Assembly (NCBI GenBank): GCA_019649035.1
Contig: BMAT01001966.1
Coordinates: 145,010 to 165,236 of the forward strand
Reading direction: 5' to 3'
Source of the DNA: Elysia marginata
Taxonomy: Eukaryota > Mollusca > Gastropoda > Plakobranchidae
Length of the DNA stretch: 20,227 bases
A program made the translations under genes and the position numbers. Below are positions 1 to 9,539 of this stretch, in pieces; within the stretch, counting starts at the first letter, position 1; every line of letters begins with the position of its first letter. Below the pieces are notes generated by a model that saw only the letters and a list, made by a program, of their open reading frames with translations, did no database searches and was not told the origin of the DNA.

Positions 1-2375
1 ATATACGTTTGTTGAAGCCTTCAATTTGCATTTCAGATTGGCGAAATGTACTCCATCTTTACATCGAGATTTGTACCTTGGTTATTTTGTAGCGGTGCGA
101 CCTGATGGTGTACTAAAATGTTGTTACCGTAAGCATAGGCCTTTTAGTATTTAACTTTTTTTTGTTTAGGGATGGCTTTTTTGTAAAGCTCCAATAATTT
201 TATTGACATGACATTGGTCGTTCGAGGAAGCACAAAGTTTGAGATTGCTTAGAGCTCATGCTCAATAATATAAGTTATTTTAATGCTTTCAAAATAAGTT
301 TGTAAATAGAAAAAGTAGATCACTTTTAAGTACACTGGAAGTATGAGTTCTTTGTATAGATAACTAACCATGCTCAGCCAGTCGCCTTTTGAAAAACTTA
401 TTTTTGTAGGTTCACAATTTATACAGCAGGCCTTCTTTATCTTATCTTACTTCATATTCTTGAAAGCAGACGCACACACTGTAGGACATAAATACAAAGA
501 TAATTTAAAAGATATTTATAAAAATAAAAGTTATAATGTAGAAGCTAATATATTTAGTCCAAAAAGGTTTGCATTGAATTCCCTGTAAAAATGTTTCATT
601 TATAAAATATCTAAATTAAAACTGAATTATTTAATAATAAAATAATGATTTTGGGAATCATCATCCTTTTTTATAAAAGCTATTCAACGCATGTACTCTG
701 TCTCGGACAATCAAAGTGCAGTATATACAGAGAAAACCGTATGGAAGATGCTGCATTTTGATTGTTTCAGGCAGTACTGCTAAGAAAAGTTATCATATTG
801 TTTACTTTAAAGCTTATCCATCAAACTACTTGAGTTCAATACATCACAAATTTTATGGCTTTTTCCAATAATAGTAGCTTTGTAGCTATGTAGAACTCGA
901 CACAAATAAAGGATGTGATTAAAAGAGTAAAGGCCTAGGCGCTCTTTGATTAAGTTTCTTATTTTTAAAAAAAATTATTATTTTCATTTAACAGTCGACA
1001 TCTCTAAGTACGCCATGCGCTTTAACACGCCGCTCCCGAGTGAGTGGTAAATAGCACGTAATCTACATACACGTGTTGATTTAGAAAGCTTTCATTCAAT
1101 AAATGTTGGAGAGACTTCCTTCGGACTCAAGCCTTTTAGTTCTCAAGAAAAATATGCATTCATGAGCTCAACATGTGTTTACTTATTGGCATTAAACTCT
1201 GCAAACCCTTATTCTCTCTTACGACACATGGGTTTTTGCCGGGTTAATTTTTTCTACCAAGCATTTTTATTATTTATAAGCATTCCCTTCGCATTACAGC
1301 GAGATTGCATTAAAATCGAGATTGCTTAGTCCATCAAATATTTAACATCTTCTGAAGTCTAATTTCCTCCTTAGTTCGACGTATAAATTGCTTACAAAAA
1401 TTTATATTAAGATATTTTATTTCTTTCAACCTAATTTAATTGAATTTAAAATGTTGTCTTACGGCATTTAGAAATTCAAATTTAAAGATCTTGGTATTGT
1501 GAAAAAAAAATTACAGTTTTTATCGGGCCAAGAAGTTACCTTAGCTGAACATTGTCATGCCGATTAATAGATACATTCACTTCATTTTGACTGACGCATG
1601 ATAAGCCAAGCTAAAGCTAAACTTCAATATTTTTAAAATTGTATTTGTAAATGTTCTAAATTGTTGTATGTGTCCGTTGTTCAAAATGAAGAAAGTTTAC
1701 GTAACTATATTTCGTAAAATTTACTAGTTTTTCCTATGTTGGAATCTTGAGAAAAGAGTCTATAAACCTATCAGTATTTTTAACTATTTTAATTCTATTT
1801 ATTGAACTTTCCATTCAGAGGCTGGCGTCTTTATTCGTTTGATTCTCTAAGCTCGTACAAGAAATTTCTCGATCAACATATAGCTTAGCACTGCAAGTGT
1901 GTTTAGGGGTTTAGAAAAAATTATATCGAATCAGACAACGCAATCCGTCTACATGGTGCTCATAGATGCCTGGGTGTAGAGTTATGAACTATACAGGACA
2001 TTGTAGAAGCAACGTTATCTTGACTTAGATTCTGACACAAGGCTGTTTTTTGTTTCTCATCTAACCTAGGCAAAACAAAAGAATGATCTGATTTGTTCTG
2101 TTTCTTCTACCGTTTTTTTCTAGACCTTAAATTAATTAGAGGGACTAAAAGAAACCAGACTTAGTTCATTTTATTAGTTTTTTTATTTGGCATTTGGCTT
2201 ATTTTAGATTGGTTGCTTTTAATAGGGTTTATAGTTAAGGATCTAGGTTTCGGTCAAAAAGGCTAGAAAAGCATAGAGTGGTCTATGTTGTGATTTTATA
2301 TTGGTTATAATTATTCAACCCAAAATGAGTGAAGGTAGATGTTTTTTTAACTAAGAGTACTTTTTATTTTTGTAG
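1..2375. other. AT-rich non-coding stretch, no gene seen
   Basis: I see no gene, RNA or intact repeat here. The sequence has many short T and A runs and stop codons in all frames. The longest ATG-started frame (370-588 +, 72 codons) has a hydrophobic middle but no recognisable domain, no signal peptide at its start and no coding-like composition, so I leave it uncalled. A short phrase, GAGATTGC, occurs three times (about 240, 1310 and 1318), which is too little to define a repeat. Confidence 0.6.
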
Positions 2376-2383
2376 GTTATGCA

Positions 2384-3090
2384 TTAAGGCCAAGATGAGG
2401 AAGCTAAGAAAATAAAGGAGAAAATTGAGGGCAAAGAGGGGTCGGTACTTACGGAAAAAGAGAATATGAGGTGGGGCAAAAAGCTGGCCGGACTGGTAAA
2501 GAGCGCAAAGAGATGGGGAAGGAGAGAGAAAGTAAGAGCGGAAAGAGAGGGGTGGATTAAGTTATAGAGTAAGAGAAAAAAGAAAAGAGCCTGGACGAAT
2601 GGGAGACAGTAAAAACGACAAAGAGAGAAACAGAAAGATAGAGAGAGAGTAAGAAACAGAAATAGTGTGTTATTTGATAAAGAAAACATAAATAATTGAT
2701 TAAATTTCTGAACATTAAATTTAATTCCATAACAATAAACTCAATAGACGCTTGGACAACTATAGTTAAACAAAACCTCAATGAGTTACACTAAGAGAAA
2801 AAATGATAAGTGAATAGTTTTAGTATCTAAAAACTACATTGGAAAGAGAGAAGTGGAAGGGGAAAGGTAAAATACTATATTGTGCCTAAATATAGCTCAC
2901 ATTGCATGGATTATTATTAGAAGGAACTTTCTTAGTGAAAAAAAAGAGAAAGGGAGCGAAAGATTGGGGGAAGGTTCTTAATGCTGTAAAGGGGTTATTT
3001 ATCTAATATTATTAGTATTGCAGGCGGAGAAGGAAGTGACAAGTGAAAAGACATAGGGACAGAAACAGGAGAATAGCGAGCCAAGGTAAG
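2384..3090. other. Purine-rich belt, probable decayed simple sequence
   Basis: The plus strand is dominated by A and G in blocks (about 2384-2670, 2836-2870, 2936-2990 and 3024-3085), with many GAGAGA, GAAAG and AAGAGA words. This strand asymmetry suggests old GA-type simple sequence that has mutated, or a purine-rich transcribed region. Minus-strand open frames here (for example 2384-2689) are artefacts of the composition: they translate to runs of Phe, Leu and Ser. The belt contains two exon-like splice arrangements, described separately. Confidence 0.5.
3024..3085 (+). other. Candidate 62-nt non-coding exon
   Basis: A 3' splice-site match (TATTGCAG, AG at 3022-3023) and a strong 5' splice-site match (AAG|GTAAGT, GT starting at 3086) bracket 62 purine-rich nucleotides. 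Such GA-rich content is typical of exonic splicing enhancers. All three forward frames contain a stop, so it cannot be an internal coding exon. It could be part of a UTR or long non-coding RNA. The upstream pyrimidine tract is weak, and chance is a serious alternative. Confidence 0.15.
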
Positions 3091-3157
3091 TGTTAATGAC
3101 AATTGTTTCTTGCTTCAGATAAATAAGAACATATATCTTATAGACACATGCTGGTGA

Positions 3158-3450
3158 ACCAAAATGGCAATATCTCCTAATTTCTGCTTAAGTGTTTACC
3201 CCCAAAGGGTCCGAAAAGAAGTTTTTAGTTACTGTGTCAGCCATGCCCACGTCCCAATATTACTATATTTCTGTGTATTTATAAAGCCGCACTTGGACGT
3301 ACCAGAATGGCAAAGAAGTTGTTTCCATATTTCTGTTTAAATTTTTACCCACAAAGGATCCGAAAGGCAGTAATTGGAATCAGCCAAACCCCATTACTAC
3401 ATTTCTGTTTAACTTTTGACTCCCAAACAATCTGAAAAACAGTCATGGCG
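3158..3450 (+). repeat. Decayed tandem repeat, about 60-90 bp units
   Basis: The anchor word TTTCTG recurs at 3181, 3268, 3330 and 3402. Two copies are followed by ACCC-CAAAGG-TCCGAAA (after 3181 and 3330), and the third by a diverged version. CAGCCA...CCC...ATTACTA...ATTTCTG is shared between 3239-3273 and 3381-3407. ACCARAATGGCAA starts copies at 3158 and 3301. Unit spacing varies (about 87, 62 and 72 bp) and identity is patchy, so this is an old minisatellite or the internal repeat of an unknown element. Confidence 0.6.
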
Positions 3451-4261
3451 AGATGAATAAAAAACCACTCTTTAGCCAGCCTAAAACTTAGCCCACTCAG
3501 AAATAAAACCCAGATTTAACTTAGAATACCACCAACCTGATATTTAGGATGATTGAGATTTCTTCACATCTTCTCTCACTATCTAGCATAGGATAGGATA
3601 CTAGAACTAACAAAATGTCAACATTAGTAGAGACTTGCACACCCTTTCGGCCTGGTGAAGAAGGAAGGCCCGATATGAACTAGGCATGTGTGGAATGCCC
3701 CCTCGCAACTCATTGGAGAGGAGGGTTAGAAAACTAAATATTAACATTATTAACACGATGGAAAAAAGAAGAAAATAATCCACAACCAAAGGTGAATGTA
3801 CGCAAAAGTATCAATGAAAAAAAAACTTTAATGATGAACAAGAACATAGACACTTTTGAATTAAGACGGTTACAAAACCACTACTAACCAACCGGGTATT
3901 TTTTATAGACTTAGAACAATGGCACACGTTTTTTTTTAAATTAAAAGTACATGTATGCATCTAGTTATAATAAAAACTCATGCTTACTGCGCAAACGGAA
4001 AAAGCACAAAATTACATTTAAAGCCTTGTTTTAAAAACAATAATTTAGTGCACGTTTTACCACTATGAAAAAAATGAAGAAGGCTGCGTTACAGACTCTA
4101 GTACTTTTTTGTTTTTCGTTTTTTTCCTCCTTGTGCAAATGAAATGTCATGACCTATATGTGCTGTCAGTTACTTATCCTTTCACTTGAACGGGGATGCA
4201 GGCTTAGTACAACAAATCGTACACGGTAACAACATCAAACGGTAAGCAGAACATTGCAGTT
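3451..4261. other. AT-rich non-coding stretch
   Basis: I see no gene here. The stretch contains homopolymer runs (for example T runs near 3929 and 4106-4126). One 60-codon minus-strand frame (3607-3789) has no recognisable features. Confidence 0.55.
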
Positions 4262-4429
4262 ATGGAACATGAGCATACAATACATACACACACACACACA
4301 GAAGAAAACGTTTGTGTAATGGATGCGTTAAGCCGATGGCGAAAATGGCTGCAACAAGACCGTAACCCACACGAAGATGAATGGGAAAAAATCGAAGCGA
4401 TGTCTATAATTTTTCATTTTCTTCAATAG
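4262..4429 (+). CDS. Unrecognised small open frame, 55 codons (36 from inner ATG)
   Basis: The frame opens at 4262, reads through an AC repeat as a His-Thr run, and meets a second ATG at 4319 in good Kozak context (G at -3, G at +4). From there it encodes 36 residues starting MDALSRWRKW, with a Trp/Arg-rich segment, an acidic NPHEDEW stretch and a hydrophobic end (IIFHF). The local base composition is more balanced than its surroundings. I do not recognise a family. It may be a microprotein, an exon or transposon remnant, or chance. Confidence 0.12.
   Translation: MEHEHTIHTHTHTEENVCVMDALSRWRKWLQQDRNPHEDEWEKIEAMSIIFHFLQ
4286..4300 (+). repeat. Short (AC)n microsatellite
   Basis: Fifteen nucleotides of uninterrupted alternating AC, preceded by ACAT, make a minor dinucleotide repeat. 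It lies inside the small open frame at 4262-4429 and accounts for that frame's N-terminal His-Thr run. Confidence 0.85.
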
Positions 4430-4533
4430 TTATGTTTGGCAACAGTTACAGACTAAGGATGTGTATATTGAGATGTATATGAAATCTTGGGTCCTAAGCT
4501 TTCTCTATTATTTTGAAAACTACACCAATCTAA

Positions 4534-5074
4534 AAAAAAGGTTGTTTTGTTAGAATAAAGTGCATCATTGGATCACGAGAGAAAGAGCTAAATAGTTGTT
4601 GTGCTCAGTGTTTTCTTAGATTACCTCTAAATGATAGCAATGGGGTAAATTCGTATCGTTTATTGCATCGCATTTTGGTAAAAACCTTATTTTTCCTCAA
4701 ACTTGCAAAGAGATTTTGAGAAGGATTTACAAAATAAAGTACAATAGAAATAGACAAATGTTGACGACAAAAAAACTACAAATAATACGGAATATCTATA
4801 AAATGTTGAACAATTAGATGACGTATTTGTAGATTACAGCGAGGTTTGTACTTATCTTTTTTCTGCTTTTAAACAAAAGGCACCTTATAAAGGCTGCAAT
4901 GTGGAAACTAAAAACAAGAGAAGGCTTGTTGCGTCAATGAATATTGAACATGTCAAGAGCGTTGGGAGAAAAAAATGTGGCTTTAATATGAGAAAGAGTT
5001 TGGACTTGTGCTTTATGCCAAAAGCTTATAAATCTGATAAAAAACCTTCAGGGGCAATCATCGCTTCTTGTTAA
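4534..5074 (+). pseudogene. Mosaic of overlapping open frames, possible decayed coding fragment
   Basis: Three stop-free runs succeed each other in different forward frames: 4534-4719 (61 codons, with the Cys pattern SCCAQC), 4638-4817 (59 codons, Lys/Arg-rich) and 4802-5074 (90 codons, including DDVFVDYSEVC, and ending ASC before TAA). A frameshifted relic of one coding sequence would look like this. I cannot match it to any family, and runs of this length are expected a few times by chance at this base composition. The last run has an internal ATG at 4937, leaving 45 residues. Confidence 0.15.
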
Positions 5075-5485
5075 CCTGTATGGGTCTATTATGGGCTTGC
5101 CTCAGGCTTCATTCAGTATAAGAATGTAATGGGTTTACATTTAAAGCGTCCAAGCATTTTTTAACCTCAAAGTAAAAGCAAAGCTCAAGGGGTTGATATT
5201 TCAGTGGTTAATGCGAAACATTTTGAGTATTTCTAAAGCAGCTTAGTCAGTTTTACAACAATAACGAAAAGTTAAAGTATTAGAGAACAGAAAAAAACTG
5301 ATTTTCCAAAGCTCTCGTTTCAGTTTCATTGAACTCTCTATTTGAAATAAAGATGAGTCTCACACTTAAGACACCCTGATGACCGCTAGAGGCAAAAAAG
5401 AACCTACTTTCCCGCCTTAAATAAAACTTCTCTAAAAACATTCAAGACTGTAGCATCTTTCTGGTCTCCTTGTAACAGAGTGTGT
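5075..5485. other. Non-coding stretch
   Basis: I see no gene here. CTGATGACCGCT at 5378-5389 also occurs at 16045-16056 inside a SINE-like fragment. This may be a trace of a shared repeat family or a coincidence. Confidence 0.5.
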
Positions 5486-5715
5486 CCATCTCTCGTATCG
5501 TGTGGTTAAAAAGCGGACAGACTGGTTTTATTAAGTCTAACACGATTATCCAAAGTGAGCCAAGGGTCTAATCGAGTCTCGGCCAGTCCATCGTAATGGG
5601 CTTTGTTCCATTACAGCATCGCTGGTGTTTGGGGTGACTCCTTCCCTCTGATGGAGAAGCCAGTTCAGTTCGGCTGCAGAGTTTCTTTTATTGCTGAGAC
5701 GATTCTAAACATCGA

Positions 5716-5732
5716 TGACTCACTGATTGGTC
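5716..5732 (+). promoter_or_regulatory. AP-1 site abutting NF-Y-type inverted CCAAT box
   Basis: TGACTCA (5716-5722), the canonical AP-1 core, is directly followed by CTGATTGGTC (5723-5732), which matches the NF-Y consensus around inverted CCAAT (ATTGG, 5726-5730). The match is exact in sequence. Function is inferred only, because short motifs arise by chance. Confidence 0.3.
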
Positions 5733-5785
5733 ATGAATACGATAGTGCTGCGTTCAGTGCACGAAAACTTCAGCTAGCCACTCTT

Positions 5786-5801
5786 GTGACGCTGGCGTCA
5801 C
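5786..5801. promoter_or_regulatory. Perfect inverted repeat of CRE half-sites
   Basis: GTGACGC-TG-GCGTCAC is a perfect 7-bp inverted repeat with a 2-bp centre. Each arm holds a CREB/ATF half-site (TGACG / CGTCA). It lies 64 bp after the adjoining AP-1 and NF-Y matches in the same GC-richer patch. It could bind a bZIP dimer or simply be a short palindrome. Confidence 0.3.
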
Positions 5802-6227
5802 TGTAATCTGTGGAAATATCTCTAAAGACAGTGAAGTCTACAACTCATCTCAGCTACACACAAACAAAAAAGAAAGTGCCCTTTCCACAAAAACTGTTTT
5901 GAATATTTTGTTTGTCTGCGTTTCTGTAGATTAGATCCACATTACCAACATTTTCGAAGTGCTTTCTTTGTTGAAGATTTTGGTTTGATTTTTTCTTCCA
6001 GGTGCATTTTAAAGTGTTTTCTTTATAAGCTTGAACCACTAAGTTGGCAGATCTGAAAGTAAAAAAATTTGTAATGTTGTGGAGGATGAACATAAAGGGG
6101 ATTGGGTTCTATTAATTTTTACATGAATCGCACATCACTTCGACAATAAGGCTAGTTAGGCTCCTTGCAAGCAAAAGGTTTTCCTTTTTGCTCCCACTTG
6201 TCTCTGGCGGTTGAAGTTGACAGCGCG

Positions 6228-6235
6228 TATAAAAG
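6228..6235 (+). promoter_or_regulatory. TATA-box match, module 1
   Basis: TATAAAAG is a full TATA-box consensus, preceded by the GC-containing CAGCGCG and followed 10 nt after its start by AACTTTGA (6238-6245). No open frame follows closely, so a transcript would have to be non-coding or spliced. Confidence 0.25.
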
Positions 6236-6743
6236 ACAACTTTGACACTCCCTGAATGTCAAATCTGCAAAAACGTTTTAAGCTAAATGTAGCATTTTAA
6301 AATGTGGATAGGTGGTGGGATGAATTGTAAAATACTTGGAGTTAGACATACCACAATAACGTGTAATAAAACTTTCTTCAAAAGAGGGAATGCAAATTCA
6401 TTCACAAAACGAATGGGGACTTGGTAAGTTGTGTTTTAACCAAATTGAGCGATCTCAAATTACCTTTATCTATCAACATTAATTCAGCCTACACACAAGC
6501 ATTTTCATAAACGTGAATAAAGTGACATGAATGAGACACAACAGCTTGAGTTTTTTTTGTGTAATTTTCAGAGAGTGCAAAACGTATCCTCTTATTACTA
6601 GAGAAGGAAGCTAAGTGTTTTCACTACCGTACTTACAAGATAAGACTTGGGTAAAATATCACACTATCTTAGAAACATCCAACAAAGTCTATCTTTACAT
6701 AACACATTGTTTTCGTTTCTCATTTACAAAACCAAGTATCTCG

Positions 6744-6787
6744 CCAATGCAGTAAGGGGTGTATGCAAAATATAAAAGGAACTTTGA
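6744..6787 (+). promoter_or_regulatory. CCAAT / octamer-like / TATA module 2
   Basis: CCAAT (6744-6748), ATGCAAAA (6763-6770, one base from the POU octamer) and TATAAAAG (6771-6778) sit in a row. AACTTTGA follows at 6780-6787, almost the same spacing as in module 1 at 6228. The CCAAT box is closer to the TATA box than is usual. This is a promoter-like arrangement without a visible gene. Confidence 0.25.
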
Positions 6788-6961
6788 TGCAGAATAATCT
6801 GCAGGGTTAATATTCATGGAATGACAGTCGGCATCAGCACTATTGCTCATAAAAGACAATTTATTTGTATTTTGAGAGCCTTCTTAAATCCACATAAGTC
6901 CATCTGTTCTCATAAGCTTCAGTTTAAAAAAGCTTAATATTTGTTAATGCACTAATACCTC

Positions 6962-6968
<7 letters not shown>

Positions 6969-7004
<36 letters not shown>

Positions 7005-7005
7005 A

Positions 7006-7060
<55 letters not shown>
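6969..7060 (+). repeat. Compound (GTCT)6-(CT)n microsatellite
   Basis: (GTCT)6 at 6969-6992 runs into (CT)7, an ATCTAT interruption, and then an uninterrupted (CT)25 at 7011-7060. TCCAG follows immediately, so the repeat could act as the pyrimidine tract of a 3' splice site. No clear exon follows. Confidence 0.97.
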
Positions 7061-7064
<4 letters not shown>

Positions 7065-7819
7065 GCACAGGTCTTATTAGCAATTCGATACGAAAGTTCC
7101 ACCAATATAGTGCCAATCTGTAACCGAGCCAGACTAGACCTCTTCTATCGTAATTCGCTCGTGCGTAAAGGAATAAAGCAAGAGATCAAGAAATGACAAG
7201 AACTAAACTTCATACCTTCTTGTTGTGAGAATGCTTCTTTTTATTATATTTGGAGCTGAATAGCTTTGCTTTTTTCTATTATGTATGAGTAACTGGTACA
7301 CTCAGTTTTGCCTCTTGAAGTTAAAAGAACAAGAGAGGCCCTGCTGTTGAACGCCATCTTTAGCCAATAAATTGGTAAGCCAGTTGGAAACCTTCCAACC
7401 AAATTTAAACCCATTTGAATTAGTAATTATGTCATTTTTAATAAAATTCTGCATCTATTAGTTTTATTGAATGCAAAAGTAATATTTTTCAAAATAACAA
7501 GGCGACCACGTATAATTCGCATCTTTTTTCTAATATTTCTTTCATTATTCAAATTCTTACCAATGTAACGACAATAGACTTTCTTAATTCAATGAAGGTG
7601 TTATCTGTTGAGACTTTGCAGGAAATACAGGAGACAACATCGACTAAGAGATAGGAAAGATCATTTTATACGTACTTATTGTTAAAGCTTATACTATCAA
7701 GTTTATGAAATCAAAAAAATTAATGATAAAGCTATGCGATGGATTGATGCAATCCGTAGATGATTTTTTTTAAGAGTGATCATTTAATTTACAACATGTG
7801 CGTCTAACATGCGATTTAA
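7061..7819. other. AT-rich non-coding stretch
   Basis: I see no gene, RNA or repeat structure here beyond short homopolymer runs. Confidence 0.55.
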
Positions 7820-8044
7820 ATTACAGTCATTGCTAAGAGAAAGACCATAAAGCACTGTCGCCATAAAATGAAGTTTGGGTTTAAAGGTGTACAAGCAACG
7901 AATAATAAACTTGTAACCGATGCAAACCAAGTTAAATTTGCTACAAATACTGTCGAGTTATTAAACATTCATCAAGGGGCAAATGAGAACAACACAACTG
8001 ACCCGTACCAAATGAAACTGACATTTTATAGCCATTACCTGTAA
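7820..8044 (+). CDS. Unrecognised open frame, 74 codons, possible terminal exon
   Basis: The frame is open from just before an acceptor match (AAATTACAG, AG at 7825-7826) to TAA at 8042-8044. An ATG at 7868 would give 58 residues beginning MKFGFKGVQATNN. The peptide is Asn/Thr/Lys-rich with mixed hydrophobics and lacks the Phe/Leu or Ser runs of the simple-sequence frames. I recognise no domain. It could be a last exon or pseudogene fragment, but a run this long is also unremarkable by chance here. Confidence 0.12.
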   Translation: MTVIAKRKTIKHCRHKMKFGFKGVQATNNKLVTDANQVKFATNTVELLNIHQGANENNTTDPYQMKLTFYSHYL

Positions 8045-8378
8045 AGTAGTAAATGCATGCAATTCTCATAAAAGTGCTTCACTTGACTGTAGGCGGAATA
8101 ATGTTAAAAGCTTTTATAACTATGGAGAGCAATAATAACATCGAACATAATTTCTGGGTTGCAAGAAGTTGCAGCAATCTTCATCGTGTTAAGTATCTTT
8201 TAACAATCTACTACTATAGCTTGAATAATTTTTGCATACATGGGTTGAGAGCGAAAAGCATAAAAGCTTTTATCATTTGTACAGCATCTAGAAAACGACA
8301 CCTTATTTGATAAAAAATACATATGCAATAGAAATTGTAAGTTTGTCTCTAGAAAACAAAATGCTGTGTGTAAGATAT
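8045..8378. other. Non-coding stretch
   Basis: Overlapping frames on both strands (8053-8310 +, 8200-8385 -) have no recognisable protein features. I see nothing else here. Confidence 0.5.
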
Positions 8379-8424
8379 CTGTCAAGGCCTGAACGCGGAG
8401 GGTTGTGTGTTTAAATTCAGTCTT
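8379..8424 (+). mobile_element. tRNA-like fragment, probable old SINE head
   Basis: ATCTGTCAAGGCCTGAACGC, then GGAGGGTTGTG and a degenerate B box (GTGTTTAAATTCA, 8407-8419), resemble the anticodon-to-T-arm half of a tRNA-derived SINE. The D-arm side is not clear and there is no visible body or duplication. Confidence 0.25.
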
Positions 8425-9119
8425 AAAACTTTGTCTAGTTGTATTTAAGCTTTTCAGAACCCTTTAATCAAGGTCATGCGGTTGTTTCTTAACACCAGTA
8501 CAGGTATAATCATTCGAAAAGTATAGAGAACTTTGTATATTAGCCCTGATAAGCCCATGCTTAATAATACCTGTTATATCTGGAAGCTGTGGTGAAATAC
8601 ACAACTTTCGCGAACAGTCTGGCAAAATTATGAACTGATTTAACAACTATTTATAATGTTAATAAAGAAAATTTTGAATATGATCTGAGTTTGCATTTTC
8701 AATACTGAAGCTTTCATATTCTTTTGCATATTGTCATTGCAAAAAAAATCAACATGGAGGTAGCTCAAACATTTTTGTTCAATTTTATATAAAAAATTAA
8801 ATTAGTAGGAAACAGTCTTCTATGTGGTATGTTAGCCAAAAAATGAAACCCATGTTAGTGAAAACTATCATTAAAATGTTCAACTTGATCTGTTGTGGTT
8901 CAAATTTAACCGGGCATACACAAAGCCACATTGTAGGCATATGCAGTAAACGCGGGACAAATATGCGGTGCGCTACAGCCAACAGTCAAACTGTTGAGAA
9001 AATTGATCTGTTCATAAAGAAAAATATTATAAGAACTCCAATTTTGCCAGCAAGTTTAATTTATCTAAAAAAGAAGGTTCAAAAGACTCCATAGAAACGT
9101 AGTGAGCTATAAAAACACT
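8425..9119. other. AT-rich non-coding stretch
   Basis: The stretch includes one copy of the dispersed repeat described at 8664-8739. The 90-codon frame at 8822-9094 (+) has four Cys residues spread over a basic peptide but matches no family I know. Confidence 0.5.
8664..8739 (+). repeat. Dispersed repeat, copy A
   Basis: This copy aligns with 10196-10273 in the same orientation: by hand, 65 of 78 columns are identical, with two single-base gaps. It starts AAAGAAAA and ends GTCATTG, with TCAATAC and GAAGCTT conserved in the middle. Homology fades outside this core except for a TATAAT just upstream. The family is unknown to me, and a fragment of a transposon end is the simplest explanation. 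Confidence 0.7.
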
Positions 9120-9120
9120 A

Positions 9121-9161
<41 letters not shown>

Positions 9162-9172
9162 TAATAATAATA
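9120..9172 (+). repeat. (AAT)n microsatellite
   Basis: About 17 AAT units, with one G interruption at 9160 and decay to TAC at the right end. Confidence 0.97.
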
Positions 9173-9539
9173 CAATAAAAATTAATTATCTTAACATTTG
9201 GACTTAAGAGGATGCTTGAACACAACTTTAAGATATTAGTAAACACACCCATTAATAATTATACTAAAGTTGAGGACCACTCAGAATGAAAACATTTTTC
9301 TCCCCTTAAATGTGAGAATGATTATAGGTCCATTAAAGTTTTTATCTATACTAAAAGGTTACGTTTGAAAGATGCTATGGAATACATAACTTGATCTTGT
9401 AACATTTTCAATGGAAGTTTCAGCAGAAACTATCGACATTTAGAACATGAAATTGATAGACGAAAGGCGTCTATAATGATAATAATATTCAAAATATAAA
9501 TGCTGGAAGTTTTTAAAATCTTGTAAGACTTTGACACAC
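9173..9539. other. AT-rich non-coding stretch with a small hairpin
   Basis: I see no gene here. ATAGACG-AAAGG-CGTCTAT (9456-9474) is a perfect 7-bp stem with a 5-nt loop. It lacks the conserved core of a hammerhead ribozyme. Confidence 0.5.

Larger units (their letters stand above)
5486..5830 (+). mobile_element. Possible degenerate tRNA-derived SINE
   Basis: The left end resembles a tRNA gene: an A-box-like D-arm (TGTGGTTAAAAAGCG, 5501-5515) and, about 50 nt on, a degenerate B box (GGTCTAATCGA, 5565-5575) followed by TCTCGGCC. The spacing fits a tRNA with a long variable arm. The following 250 bp are clearly GC-richer than the flanks, as a SINE body could be. I found no target-site duplication and no recognisable tail. 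The 67-codon frame at 5603-5806 matches no known protein. A conserved regulatory element is the main alternative. Confidence 0.3.
5831..6968. other. Non-coding stretch with two TATA-type modules
   Basis: I see no gene here. The 79-codon minus frame at 5854-6093 has no recognisable features. GCAAAAGG and CCTTTTTGC (6171-6191) form a near-perfect short inverted repeat. Two TATA-box matches inside the stretch are listed separately. Confidence 0.5.

Noticed and set aside
2384..2781. Minus-strand frames of 101 and 74 codons
   Set aside because: They are explained by the purine-rich plus strand, and the peptides are runs of Phe, Leu and Ser.
5378..5406. CTGATGA resembling a hammerhead ribozyme core
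   Set aside because: The expected stem II and the GAAA partner in the right position are missing. The same holds for the match at 16045.
8822..9094. 90-codon frame with four Cys residues
   Set aside because: Cys spacing fits no zinc-binding or disulphide family I know, and no splice or promoter context supports it.
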